A stretch of DNA of 64,000 nt from the NCBI GenBank assembly GCA_951213105.1, contig OX578142.1, positions 116,196,565 through 116,260,564 on the forward strand, read 5' to 3'. Origin of the DNA: Amaurobius ferox. Its lineage: Eukaryota; Arthropoda; Arachnida; Araneae; Amaurobiidae. Made by a program: the position numbers and the translations under genes. Positions 22,844 to 35,790 of this stretch are shown one piece after another; position 1 is the stretch's first letter; each line of letters opens with the position of its first letter. The notes beneath the pieces are model-generated. The model did not search any database. It was not told where the DNA came from and was given only the letters and a program-made list of their open reading frames with translations.

Positions 22844-23915
22844 ATATTCTTTCTGCACATTCGACTGTAAACAAAAAATTTTCGAATTTGTGTTCAACGA
22901 CTTGCTGTACAAGCCATAACAATCTTTTCAAAACTGTCTTTTCATGAGTACTGATCAATCAATAAATATAAAGTGGAATTAAACTTATTTATTTCTCACC
23001 ATTGAACATCTATTTACCAATAGACATGCAACGCTGTGTACGTACCCTAGCAACCTATATTTTGGTATACAAAAGGGTGTCTTCAAAACAGTTCCATTGG
23101 ATGAATTATTTGCACTCCTACTAATGAATTGAAAACCAGGAAAATGGTGGTCTTTTGTGCGCTCTGAAATTGCTATATTTTGTTTTATGAAGCACATTTA
23201 AAGAGCCTCAAAAAGTTTCGCAATAATTGAGCATGATTACTTTCTCATAGGATTGTTTTCATGAAAATTTAGAAAGTATTGTTTTCACGAAAAGTTTCGA
23301 ATTCGTGGTTTTGATGCTAATATATGTTTTAAGACTTCCTGAACACGTTTTGACTATTTTTGAAGTGATGTCCATCTGTCAGTCAGTCTGTCTATCTGTC
23401 TGTCTGATGTCTGTGGTCGTTTTCTTGTGTACACAATAGCAGCCACAAATATTAATGGATTTTCGTGAAACCTTACATTCGGCTTTGTTATCAAACGATC
23501 TAGAACTAGATAGGATCTTTTTAAATTCGAGCGAAAATTTCGAAATTTATTCGACATTTTATATATTTTTTTTTATAACATGGCAACATAGGGCAAAATT
23601 TGACATAATCATGCGTAAAAGGGTTTATTTAGGGCTCAATCATCACGAGACGTAATAGATACGTCACGAGACGTAATTCAATCAGTGTTGTAAGCAACAA
23701 GCCGCGATACAATTTTTTTTGTGTGATGTCACTAACCCCTCTTGAGGAGGGAGTTACCCCCCACGGAAAGATACATTGTCAAGTATGGTATCAATCGAAA
23801 GATTTTGTCAAGGCCTTTAAAGTGAATGGTATTACATGATATATTTGTAATCATTTGCCCCCCCCCCCCCCCCCGATACCTATTTTTAAAATTGTTTTCT
23901 TGTAAAATTTAAAAA
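22844..23915. other. Intron with diverged repeat pieces
   Basis: A degenerate GTCY/GTCA tract lies at 23365-23415 and a poly-C tract at 23859-23873. No gene is recognised. Confidence 0.35.
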
Positions 23916-25150
23916 CAAGAAAGATCAATCATGCTTAAAGCATTGATTATGAAACACTTTCCAACTTCAATGCAATTTTATTTAAACATGTCTAAAATGC
24001 AATACATTCCTCGGTAATATTTTAAAACTTATCACAATACTACATTAATTTATTATATTTGAAAACTTAAACCTTCATCGAAAAAAATGAACTACATTCA
24101 AATGACGGCATTGAAGTATAAATTGCCTGGTTTAAACATCTCTAAAATGTGATACATTCCTCGGTAATAATTTTAGAATTACCATAATACTGCGATAATT
24201 TATTATATTTGAAAACTTCATTGAAAACAACTGAAATTCATTCAAATGACGTCATAGAAAAAGTAACACGCCTGGCTCTCTCTATAAAAGCACCATTTCA
24301 TTCATAAATAATTTCCCATTCATGTCATTCATCACAATACTACAATAATTTATTTTATTTAAAAATTAAGACCATGGAGCTACAAGTAATTAAACTTTAT
24401 GCGTAAAACTTCATCGAAAAAAATCGTCCTTCTCTTTTTAAAATCAGTGAATATTTCATTCATATTATCTATGCAGACTCCATGAACTAAATGATTTTGT
24501 GTTAAAAAAATACAACAATTCTAATACAACTCATTCTACATATTTTGCTGTTTACATTTCACATAGGTAAAAAATAGGCTTCGTTGTAGAAATAATTAAA
24601 TTTAGATGAGCATTTAAACTCAATATATTGTAATTGCGTTGTTTCAGTATGTAGATGCATATAGAATTTAAGCAAAAATAAAGTAGTTTTAGGACGGATA
24701 CAACACTCAATATGAATTAAAAAGAACTTTAAAAATCACGATTTTGAGACAAGATGGATGCCATATATCATTTTGAAGTGGGTCACGTGATATTTTCATA
24801 TCATGGTCACGTGATCGCTTCATATACGAGGTGTTATTATTATTTTAATTTTTATTTAAAAAACTACTGAATATATTTCGCTGAATTTTTTTTTATATAT
24901 TTTATGGAACAATTTGAATATTACCTAAAATTTTTGAAGCAATTTATGAATTTTAAATCCGCTTAAAAAATGTTTGAAGAATTAGGTCCCATAGGGCTCA
25001 ATGTATTTCATTTTTTCAACCCGGGTTCAATCCAAAACTAATTGGGTGATGTTATTCATTTATATTCCCATAGGTCCTACAGACCGTCTGAACAACATAC
25101 TAAAATTTCATTTTGATTAAGTCATTTTTACGGCAGTTATCGTGCTAACG

Positions 25151-25188
<38 letters not shown>

Positions 25189-25237
25189 ATGAACAAAGCC
25201 ATAAACACTTTTCAACTTTGTTGTAAAGTGTTAAAAA
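23916..25237 (+). mobile_element. Family A copy A2
   Basis: Same order as A1 and very close to it over the whole 1.3 kb. The GACA run (25150-25188) is longer than in A1. Confidence 0.82.
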
Positions 25238-25638
25238 ATGGATTCTGGTATGAGAAAGTCGAGTTGAGCCACACTTCAGTTAATTTTATATGGTAAAAGT
25301 AATAAATTATCAGCACTGCATTGAAATAAGGAAATATCGCTTTGTGTATCATGCTTCCTATGATAGTAAAATGAAGAATTCGAGTGTTTGGGCGCTTTTC
25401 GGTTATTTTTTTACAGCAGAGCTCATTTGAATAGGACTCGGTTGCGAATTCAAAGGGAGGGGAGGGAGCACCAAAGCAGCCCCCCCCCCCACCACCACCA
25501 CTCCACCACCACATACACACACTCCTGTCATTAGTACTTTTAGAACTCACGCAACCATCAGATAACATCCTGTTATTCTCAGCAATTTACCAACTAGTTA
25601 GTCTTTCACGTTTTAAAATGTTAAATAGTTTTATTCCA

Positions 25639-26227
25639 CTAGGGGACTTCGCCCCCCTGCTCGCACCTGTAACTCGCTTCGTTAGTTCTTTGACGCCTTT
25701 TATGCAGGGGTAATACGCCCGTTGGAGGCCGCCCTTTGTTCACTGACACTCTTGGAGGTCGCTTCGCAAGCTCTTTCAGTCTAGCCGATACCCACAACAG
25801 CCTTCGTGCTCCCAATCGGCTCCACCCATTAAATATTTGCGCCCATACTGAAGAATATGTTTCACTTCAGAGGTGCATAAAAAGTAGAGTGACTCATAAA
25901 CTAAATCGAAATTAGAAAACTGACTTCGTCTCGCAAAAACTCAACAATGTAGATGCATGCCTGTAAACATTCATGGTCCTGCTGTTGGCCTGTTGCTAAT
26001 CAGTCCATGACACGAACTCACAACTCTTCCTTTGACTTTGACATTAAATATCTCTTAAACTAAAATTTAAATCGAAAAACGGTTTATTTCAGCGTATTCC
26101 CCTAACATCATTCTACAAATGCAAATTTCATATTTTCGTATGCTATAGTTTTCGCTGTACGAGATAGAGAAATTCTATGAACATGAAATTTGTCAAACAG
26201 CAGCCACGGTGACTTTTTTAATATAGA
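25639..26227 (-). mobile_element. Non-autonomous Helitron, 589 bp
   Basis: On the minus strand it starts TCTATATTAAAAAAGTCACC after an A and ends GGGGGGCGAAGTCCCCTAG before a T. That is the canonical A-TC...CTAG-T arrangement, with the hairpin GGGG..CCCC just inside the 3' end. There is no Rep/helicase coding. Confidence 0.82.
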
Positions 26228-26759
26228 TACATAAAAAATTTTACGTAAGAAAGAAATACAAAGAAAAGTTCAATATTACTGTTAGTACTGAACTGATTTA
26301 CAACGTAAAATGCAGCGCAAAAAAAAAAAAAAAAGTAAGCAAACGTACGTTACGAAAATGAACTGGATTTCCAGCTTCAGTGCAAGAAGTCTGAACCTGG
26401 ACGCCCAAATAAGCACAGGGCTATGTCGGCCAAACTAAAATGGCTAAACGACACCTCATATAGTGGCACGAAAGGGAAATAAAACTAGAAAAATAAAAAA
26501 AAGGAAATATGACCATGAGACACTATTTTTCTAGTTTTATGTCCCTATCGTGCTTTTCAAGTTTTATTTCCCTTTCTTTTGAACGAACTAAAATCATTAC
26601 AGCGCTTCGTTTTTTCCATACGCAACATGCCAATTGTACAACGTGGGTGTAATACGCCCAAAATAAGCTCATATTATACTCTAAATCAGCGAGCTGAAAA
26701 TAAGTGAAATTGCAAAAAAGATAAAAAGTTGCTTTTAATTAAAAGAGCTTCTTTTTTTT
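26228..26759. other. Intron with a 30-bp hairpin
   Basis: Inverted repeat: gcacgaaagggaaataaaac at 26465-26484 and its inverse at 26531-26555 (imperfect). No gene seen. Confidence 0.4.
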
Positions 26760-28058
26760 TAACACTTTACAACAAAGTTGAAAAGTGTTTATGACTTTGT
26801 TCATTCTGTCGGTCTGTCTGTCTGTCTGTCTGTCCGTTAGCACGATAACTGCCGTAAAAATGACTTAATCAAAATGAAATTTTAGTATGTTGTTCAGACG
26901 GTCTGTAGGACCTATGGGAATATAAATGAATAATATCACACAATTAGTTTTGGATTGAACCCGGGTTGAAAAAATGAAATACATTGAGCCCTATGGGACC
27001 TAATTTTTCTAACATTTTTTAAGCGGATTTAAAATTCACAGATTGCTTCGAAAATTTTAGGTAATAGTCAAATTGTTCCATAAAATATATAAAAAAAAAT
27101 TCAGCTAAATATATTCAGTAGTTTTTTAAATAAAAATTAAAATAATAATTACACATCTTATATGAAACGATCACGTGACCATGATATGAAACGATCACAT
27201 GAACCACTTCAAAATGATATATGGCATCCATCTTGTTTCAAATTCGTGATTTTTTAAAGTTCTTTTTAATTCATATTGAGTGTTGTATCCATCCTAAAAC
27301 TACTTTATTTCTGCTTAAATTCTGTGCATCTACATACTAAAACAACACAATGACAATATATTTGAGTTTAAATTCTCATTCAAATTTGATTATTTCTACA
27401 ATTAAGCCTATTTTTCACCTATGTAAAATGTAAACAGCAAAATATGTAGAATGAGTTGTATTAGAATTACTGTATTTCTTTAACACAAAATAATTCAGTC
27501 CATGGAGTCTGCATGCCTGATATGAATGAAATATCAATTGATTTTATAAACAGAAGGACGATTTCGATGAAGTTTTAAGCATAGAGTTTATGAATTGTAG
27601 CTCCATGGTCTTAAATTTTAAATAAAATAAATTATTATAGTATTGTGATGAATGAAATGGAGAAAGTTATGAATGAAACCCTGCTTTTATAGAGAGAGCC
27701 AGGCGTGTTATTTTTTCTATGACGTCATTTGAATTAATTTCAGTTGTTTTCGATGAAGTTTTCAACTATAATAAATTATCGTAGTATTATGATAGATTTA
27801 AAAATATTACCGTGGAATGTATTGCATTTTAGAGATATTTAAACCACGCAATTTATATTTCAATGCCGTCATTTGAATGAAGTTCATTTTTTTCAATGAA
27901 GGTTTAAGTTTTCAAATATAATAAATCAATGTAGTATTGTGATAAGTTTTAAAATATTACCGAGGAATGTATTGCATTTTCGACTTTTTTAAATAAAATT
28001 GCATTGAAGTTGGAAAGTGTTTCATAATCAATGCTTTAAGCATGATTGATCTTTCTTG
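26760..28058 (-). mobile_element. Family A copy A3
   Basis: Reverse-oriented 1.3-kb copy with the same landmarks as A1 and A2. Its GTCY tract is at 26805-26838, and it ends ttaagcatgattgatctttc. Confidence 0.82.
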
Positions 28059-28986
28059 TTCTTTTTTTGTTTAGTCTTTATTTTTAGAAAGTTTTATTTT
28101 AAAAGTTTGATTTTCGTATTTTATAATCTAGTTCGTGCCCCGTTATGTTTTTCGATTGAAGATTACGACTCGGAGTGGATAAAAAAAAATTCAATTACCG
28201 AAACAAGTAAAACTTAATTGAAAAAATAATAATTAAGTTTACTTCGGAAATTCCTAAAATTTTATGCGATACTTTACTTGTAATGCTAAGTTGTTTGCAC
28301 GCTTAAATCTAAACGATATGTGTAAAATTAGAATGTTAGATTTTAAAGTCCAATACATGTTTTTAGCTGCAGACATTCTTGATGAATCTCCATCTACTTC
28401 ATATCTGTAGTACTCGGAAAATCGTCGACTAGAATAAATTGATTTTACAGCCTAAAGTAAAATTTTAATTTAATATGCTCTTTTCAAACGTTTATGACCA
28501 ATTTGTCGAACTTTAGCACATATACAATATTGAAATTATTTTATATTCCAAATACTGAAAATTTATCTTTAAAATACACGAAATTAGAAAATTGCTAATT
28601 TTAGGGCACTCAAGCGTCTAAACCAAAGTTTTAGACATCGTATGCAGAACACATACTATCATAAATCTCACATTCGGAAATCATCTGCTAGAATAAATTG
28701 AATTGATTTTTAAAGTCAACATTTCAACGGATTTTCGTCTTTTCCGAGATTTTTTCAGCTCTCGTATTAGATGAAATAGTAGAGAAAGGACGATTTTCGG
28801 CCTTAAAAGTTCATAACTTTTAAACTAATTCGAATAAAAAAAAAGTCTCGTCGAACTATATCGTCCGGAGACCTGAAGTATCCTTGTACCGAATTTCGTC
28901 GCTGTCCTAAGCTTCATTTTTTGCAACAGATAAAATGATTCACTAAATATACTGGGTAATTATACATTTTGTTTATTTTCTATAGA
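28059..28986. other. Unclassified repeat-like intron sequence
   Basis: Contains blocks typical of dispersed repeats (ttcataacttttaaactaat, gtaccgaatttcgtcgctgt) but no ends, coding or RNA gene that can be defined. Confidence 0.35.
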
Positions 28987-31293
28987 CTAGCAGCATTCCC
29001 GTTCTTCGTACGGAGTATATAATATAAATAAACTTAAAATTCACAATCATGTGCAAATTCCTATGGTATACTAAATGGCATTTTTAATCAAAATATTCTG
29101 TTAAAATATTTAACATAATGCTCCTAAAAAGAAGTTAAGGAATGGCTGTTCTCGTTATTCAAAATTATCTTCACGGGTAGATCTGAAGAATAAAATATCC
29201 TGGCCTCTTTTGTAAGCAAATTTACAAAAAATATGGAATTGAATCAATATATACAAAATAAAAGTGTATTGTATGGGACCCGGACTACTTATATACGCGA
29301 ATATTAGAAGATATAACCTGTATTAGTAGATTACATATATAAATTGAAAATATTAATAAATCCGTAATCGTTAAACCAGTAGGCAGTAATTAATTCCAAT
29401 ATGTGCCGAAATGAAAGTGCTAAAATTATATGGGAAGATAAACCCGTACTACTTATAATGTCATAGATTAGAAGATATGTCCTAGTGTTAGTAAAAGATG
29501 ACCCGTATTATAATATTTAGTCTGAAAAATGTTTGCCAATATATGACAGATTACTTAATAAATTAAAAATATCAATAATCCCCGTCATCTTCATACCGGA
29601 AGGCTTGATTCCAATATATGCTAATATACCTGTACTACTTATATTCTCTTAAATTAGAAGATATACCCGTGCATTTGTAGAAGATTACTCGTACAACGTA
29701 CAATATATGAGTTTCAACAATTTTTGCCGCAATAAAACAATGGCATAAGAAATTGAAAATATCAATAATCTCTGAATCAATAATCCCCGAAAACATCAAT
29801 AATAATAATGTTTAAACATGAAGATCGTAATTGATATTATCCAGTCAAAAATACGATGGCAATGAAATTTATTTTATATATATATCTTCATCATTAAAAT
29901 CGGAAAAGATTTAATAAAAATCTTCTTCCTCATATATACATTGAATTTAAATCCGTTGTTAAGCGACATGTTATGATTTGCTTCAAATAAATTGGTGGTC
30001 AAAATATCGTCTGAATAACGCTATCTCTAATGAAGGTTTGGCGACATTTTAAAAAATCGCCAAATTTATTGCCAAGTGGGACTGTAGAACTGACAGTCCC
30101 ACTTGACGATAAATTGACGAACCATCATCAAAATATTATTCCCCCAAAAAACACAATTTCATTTATTTAGGGCAATTTATCAATTTCAAAATATTTTTAT
30201 GGATTTATAAACATTTTTATCAATTTGGTGACATTTTAAAAATTCGCTAAATGTGTTACTAAGTAGGACGGTTGGACTGACAGACAAATGCTAACGAAAC
30301 ACCATTTCAGTAATTTCTTATAACAAAACAAAATAAATTTCATTGATTTGCGTCATTTTTATCAATTTGGGGACATTTCAATCAAATTGGCAACTTTTAA
30401 GAAATTTGCCAATTTAGCGATATCCAGTCAATTTCGTAGCTCTAAATTCGCAGATCTGAATAAAATATCGTGATCCAGTTTGTATATACTAAATAAAACA
30501 CTAAAATATTATTAGAAGATATACCCATTCTACTCTTTTTCTGTTTCAACAGTTGGATAAATGAATTTATTGGGTAAACAGAATATATGCGTTTATTAGC
30601 TAAACACAATATATAAGCTTGAAACCTCTTTGCTAAAATAAATGAAAGTGATGTATGCAGTTCGCAATTAATATAATTAAAAGAAAAATCAAACCGTTCA
30701 TTTATAAGATATATTTTAATATCCATTTATTTAATATTCAAATCGAAAAAATAATAATAATCATTAACAAACACATTTAATTTCATTCCGTTGTCGAGCA
30801 ATATGATATAAGATAGAATCTTCCTCATAAAATGCGAAATTAAATAACCATTTTAATTTCTTTATACTTTTAATCGTTGAGTAAAAGCTTGTGAAATATA
30901 AAACATGGAGGTAGATTTTTCCATTTAAATTCATGTTTCAAACAATTCATGCTTTCAGATAATGACTATTTAATGCAACAATCCTGCACCAAATTCGGAA
31001 ATAAAGTTTTATTTTAAAGTTTCATTTTGGCGTTTTAAACAACCGACTTTCATCCTTTCCGTTTGGATAAACCACGGAGTTGGAGAGTAGAACTCTTAGG
31101 AAAAAGTTCCGTTTTTCATTAATATCTCGACAACCCCTGGTCTTAGAAACTCGAAATTTGGACTAAATTTGTGGGGGGCTATTTCAAGGCTATCCACAAC
31201 ATTTCATTAAATTCGGTTCAGCCGTTTTCCCGTGATGATGGGACAAACAGACAGACAGGCAGACAGACAGATTTTCAATTTTATATATATAGA
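28987..31293 (-). mobile_element. Helitron-type element B, minus copy
   Basis: Minus-strand 5' end TCTATATATATAAAATTGAA after A (31293), 3' end CCGTACGAAGAACGGG-type hairpin followed by CTAG and T (28990-28986). About 2.3 kb, no Rep/helicase ORF. It carries a GTCY microsatellite within 50 bp of the 5' end and the perfect inner hairpin AAGTGGGACTG (30074-30084)/CAGTCCCACTT (30094-30104). Confidence 0.85.
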
Positions 31294-31807
31294 TTATTAA
31301 TATGAATATTATAATATTTTTATTTGACAGTCTATACATTCTAAATAATTGATTGATAATTATATTATGAAGCAATTGAATAAAGTCACATGAATTAAAT
31401 TATAAAATCTGTTCTTTTTCATCATATTTTTTTATCGTATAAATTGCTGATAATCTTATTAGATGGGTCAATACTTCGATTTAAATCCAAAAATTTAACA
31501 TTACTTGCAGATGGTTCATTAGGTAGTATGGCATTATCTAGCAAGGAATCTAATTGCATGTTATTTGTATATAAAATCATCAACATATCTATAAATCAGT
31601 AAATGTAAATTTCATAATTATAAGATACAAATTAGCCAATGTACTACTACTGCAACCGCCTTATGGGATTCCAGAGATTTGTAAGTATAAATATTATTCT
31701 GAAAAAACTTATCATTAATGGATATAATAAAGCGAAAAATTTTAGGAAAATTATGAATTTTAATACTGAGTGAGTTATAAGTAGTAATAAATTCATTTGT
31801 GTTTAAA
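31294..31807 (-). pseudogene. Reverse transcriptase remnant with YVDD box
   Basis: The 514-bp spacer between the two Helitrons. The minus strand around 31570-31600 reads LIYRYVDDFIYK, the RT active-site box. Upstream fragments resemble IPYGG and LANLYL, and downstream fragments resemble KFLDLN, in shifting frames. The arrangement fits a retroelement RT that is not the R1/I type seen at 62-64 kb (Penelope-like or similar). Too short and decayed to assign. Confidence 0.55.
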
Positions 31808-31830
31808 TCTATATAAATAAAAATGAAAAT

Positions 31831-31863
<33 letters not shown>

Positions 31864-34064
31864 CCATCATCACGGGAGAACGGCTGAACCGAATTTGATG
31901 AAATTTTGTGGGTAGCCTGGAAATAGTCCCACTTAAAATTTAGTCCATATATGGAGTTTCTACAATTAGTAGTTCTCGAGATATTAGTAAAAAACGATAT
32001 TTTCGTTTGTCTCATCATCACGGGAGAACGGCTGAATCGAATTCGATAAAATTTTGTGGATAGCCTTTAAATAGCCCCCCATAAATTTAGCCCATGTTTC
32101 GAGTATCTAAGACCAGGGGTTGTCGAGATATTAATGAAAAACGAAACTTTTTCTTAGGAGTTCTCCTCTCTAACTCCGTGGTTTATCCAAACGAAAAGCT
32201 TGAAAATCGTTTGAAAGTGAATTAAAACTGTATCTCAGAGTTTGGGGGGAGATTTTTTGCACTAATTAGTCACTTTCTGAAAACATCAATTGTTTGAAAC
32301 ATGATTCAAATGGGAAATCTATCTCCTTGGTTTATATTATACAAGCTTTTACTGAAAAATGAAAGGTATAAAGAAATAAAAATGGCTATTAAATTTTGCA
32401 TTTTATGAGGAAGATTCTATCTTATATCAAGTTGCTCCGCAACGGAATGAAATTAAATGTGTTGTTAATATTTATTATTATTTTTTCTATTTGAATAATA
32501 AATAAATGGATGTAAAAATATATTTTTAAATGAACGGTTTGATTGTTCTTTTAATTATATAAATTGCCGACCGCGTACATGACTTTCATTTATTTTAGCA
32601 AAGTGGTTTCCAGCTCATATAATGTGTTTAGCTAATAAACTCATATATTGTGTTTACCCAATAAATTCATTTAGCCGATTGTTGAAGCAGAAAAAGATTA
32701 GAACGGGTGTATCTTATAATACAATTTTAGTGTTTTCATTTAGTATATACAAGCGGGATCAGGATATTTTATTCTTCAGATCTGCAAATTCAAAGCTACG
32801 AATTTAGCGGAATATCTCTAAATAACTTGGTAACTTCTCTTAAACTTTACCAAATTAGCGGAAATGTTTCCAAACTTATAAAATTGGCGCAAATCAATGA
32901 TTTGCTTTTTAGAATAGAATACTGAAATGATGTTTCGGTAGCATTTGTCGATCAATCCATCCATCCTACTTAGTAACACATTTAACGAATTTTTTTAATA
33001 TCACGAAATTGATAAAAGTATTTGTGAGTCCATAAAAATATCCTGGAATTGATAAAATCGCGCTTAATAAATGAAAATAATTGTATTTTGTTAGGGGATA
33101 GTATTGTGATGATGTTTCGTCAATTTGTCGCAAATTGGGTCTATCTGTTCTACAGTCCCACTTGGCGATAAATTTGGCGATTTTTTAAGTTATCGCTAAA
33201 TTGACTAAAATGTCGCCAAACTTTCCATGGAGATCGCATTATTCAGACGATATGATTTCCATTAATTTATTTGAAACAAATGATATCATGTCGCTTAGCA
33301 ACGGATCCAATGTGTTATGCCGCATACGATTTTATATTAAATCTTTTCCGATTTGAATAATAAAGATATGTATATAAAATAAATTTCATTGACATTGCAT
33401 TTTTGACTGGATAATATCAATTACGGTCTTCAGGTTTAAACATTCTTATAATTGATATTTTCGGGGACTGTTGATTCAGGGATTATTGATATTTTCAAGT
33501 TATTATGCCATTGTTTTATTATGACGAAAATTGTTGAAACTCATATATAGTACTTTGTACGAGTAATCTTCTCCAAATGCATTATATCTTCCAATCTTTG
33601 AGAATATAAGTAGTACAGATATATTGGCATATATTTTGTTATATATTGGCATATATTGGAATCAATTACGCCTTCTGGTATAAAGATCACGGGGATTATT
33701 GATATTTCCAATTTATTACGTCATCTCTTTTATTTTGGCAAATATTTTTGAGACTCATATTGTAATCCGGGTAATCTTCTACTAGCACACTGGCATATTT
33801 TCTAATCTGCCACTATATAAGTAGTACGGGGTTGCATATATTGATACAATTCCTTTTTTTTTTGTAAATTTGCTTACAAAAGGTGCCAGGATGTTTTATT
33901 CTTCAGATCTGCCCATGAAGATAATTTCGCATAGTGAGAACAGATATTCTTAAACTTCTCTTTAGGAGCAATAAATTTAATATTGTAACAGAATTTGCAC
34001 ATGATTGCGAATTATAAGTTTCTTTATATTATATATTCCGTACGAAGAACGGGTATGCTGCTAG
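31808..34064 (+). mobile_element. Helitron-type element B, plus copy
   Basis: 5' A-TCTATATAAATAAAAATGAA, 3' hairpin ccgtacgaagaacggg, then CTAG-T (34061-34065). 2257 bp, largely homologous to 28987-31293 in the opposite direction. The 5' region has a local duplication of the segment tcatcacgggagaacggctg (about 31867 and 32016). Confidence 0.87.
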
Positions 34065-34590
34065 TAAACCATAAAATTTCAATTATCAAGCTCAATAGCA
34101 ATATAAGATTCAATTATCAGGCTCAAATTTGTTCATATATTTTCCAACAGAGCTCACATTATTTCCATTTTATTTATCGAGAAAATTTGCATCTAAGGGG
34201 AGAAAAACAGTAATTGGTTCGGAAAAAACAGTTTAAATTTGTTTTAAATTATTTAATTTGTGTTAAGAAGTATTAAAAGATAAAATATGCATTAAATCAA
34301 AGACAACAAATCGTAGATTAAAAGGTCATTTAATAAAAACCATTCTTTATGACGTACAAATATTAAAAAGACCAGAGCGTTTTCGGGTATCACCATGCTC
34401 TTCGTCAGTGGCTAGATAAAAATTACCGTGCAAACAGGTTTATATACTGACCGAATCGGCAGACAAAATTTGCATAAATTAACTACGGAATACTGATAAT
34501 TAAATTGTATTATAAACAGAATACTTACTATACTAAGATTAAACGATTACAAAATTACATTAAATAGTATTATAAACTGGAAACCAGTAT

Positions 34591-34968
34591 TCCAACGGCC
34601 GTACCGTGCTGAAAACACCGGTTCTCGTTAGATCACCGAAGTCAAGCAGCATCGGGCGCGGTTAGTACTTGGTGGGTGACCACCTCGGAACACCGCGTGC
34701 TGTTGGCCATCTCGGGTGCGGTATCCCCGTGGTTTGCGCGCTAGATTTGCACGCTACCACAAATGCCGCCGTGTTCATGCGGAGTACGATCACGTTAAAC
34801 ATGTGGGTCCGTAAGTCCTTCCGAGAGGTTGGTGGTAGGGGAAGGAGGGTACGGTCCCTGTGGATGCCTCCCCCACTGGGTTCCGGTCTAAATTGGGTGG
34901 CACTTCCCGGCCGTCCATACAGTTACCTTACACCTTTCTGGTAGGTCGGACGGTCTGGGTCTCAACAA
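34591..34968 (+). mobile_element. 5S rRNA-headed SINE, array unit 1
   Basis: The 5S portion (34591-34707) is ccaacggccgtaccgtgctg, gatcaccgaagtcaagcagc, ggtgggtgaccacctcggaa. One base is missing in the usual TTGGATGGGTGACC. A short linker then leads into the common SINE body at tgttcatgcggagtacgatc and the tail hairpin. The next unit is separated by cacatagagtcc. Confidence 0.93.
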
Positions 34969-34986
34969 CAACACATAGAGTCCCAG

Positions 34987-35364
34987 GCCAACGGCCGTAC
35001 CGTGCTGAAAACACCGGTTCTCGTTAGATCACCGAAGTCAAGCAGCATCGGGCGCGGATAGTACTTGGTGGGTGACCACCTCGGAACGCCGCGTGCTGTT
35101 GGCCATCTCGGGTGCGGTATCCCCGTGGTTTGCGCGCTAGATTTGCACGCTGCCACAAATGCCGCCGTGTTCATGCGGAGTACGATCACGTTAAACATGT
35201 GGGTCCGTAAGTCCTTCCGAGAGGTTGGTGGTAGGGGAAGGAGGGTACGGTCCCTGTGGATGCCTCCCCCACTGGGTTCCGGTCTAAATTGGGTGGCACT
35301 TCCCGGCCGTACATACGGTTACCTTACACCTTTCTGGTAGGTCGGACGGTCTGGGTCTCAACAA
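34987..35364 (+). mobile_element. 5S rRNA-headed SINE, array unit 2
   Basis: The 5S head at 34987-35105 is nearly identical to unit 1, and the body and tail are the same. It ends ctcaacaacacatagagtcc. High identity to unit 1 indicates recent duplication or a repeated insertion. Confidence 0.93.
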
Positions 35365-35378
35365 CACATAGAGTCCCG

Positions 35379-35790
35379 TTACCTTACACCTTTCTGGTAG
35401 GTCGGACGGTCTGGGTCTCAACAACAACAACACATAGAGTCCCGTGTTCATGCGGAGTACGATCACGTTAAACATGTGGGTCTGAAAGTCCTTCCGAGAG
35501 GTTGGTGGTAGGGGAAGGAGGGTACGGTCCCTGTGGATGCCTCCCCCACTGGGTTCCGGTCTAAATTGGGTGGCACTTCCCGACTGTCCTAACAGTTACC
35601 TTACACCTTTCTGGTAGGTCGGACGGTCGGGGTTTCAACAACAACAACACATAGAGTCGACCCCCCTTCCGACCATCCAAACAGTTACCTTACACCTTTC
35701 TGGTAGGTCGGACGGTCTGGGTTTCAACAACAACACATAGAGTCGACCCCGGCCGTCCAAACGGTTACCTTACACCTTTCTGGTAGTCTG
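35379..35790 (+). repeat. Truncated SINE units separated by cacatagagtc
   Basis: Four 5'-truncated copies in a row: tail only (35379-35430), body plus tail (35445-35646), tail (35664-35736) and a partial tail (35748-35788). Each of the first three is followed by cacatagagtc. Truncation points differ but the 3' junction is constant. Confidence 0.85.

Noticed and set aside
25212..25568. 118-codon minus-strand ORF with a Gly-rich start
   Set aside because: Gly run comes from poly-C/CCA repeats and the tail lies in family A sequence.
34591..35105. Functional 5S rRNA genes
   Set aside because: The 5S-like parts have a missing base in the TTGGATGGGTGACC region, lack a T-run terminator, and continue directly into SINE body; they are SINE heads.
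34669..35340. ORFs of about 90 codons in the 5S-SINE units, and their relatives at 1824-2087 and 18305-18625
   Set aside because: They are translations of the SINE body repeated in every copy, with no coding bias and different starts; not genes.
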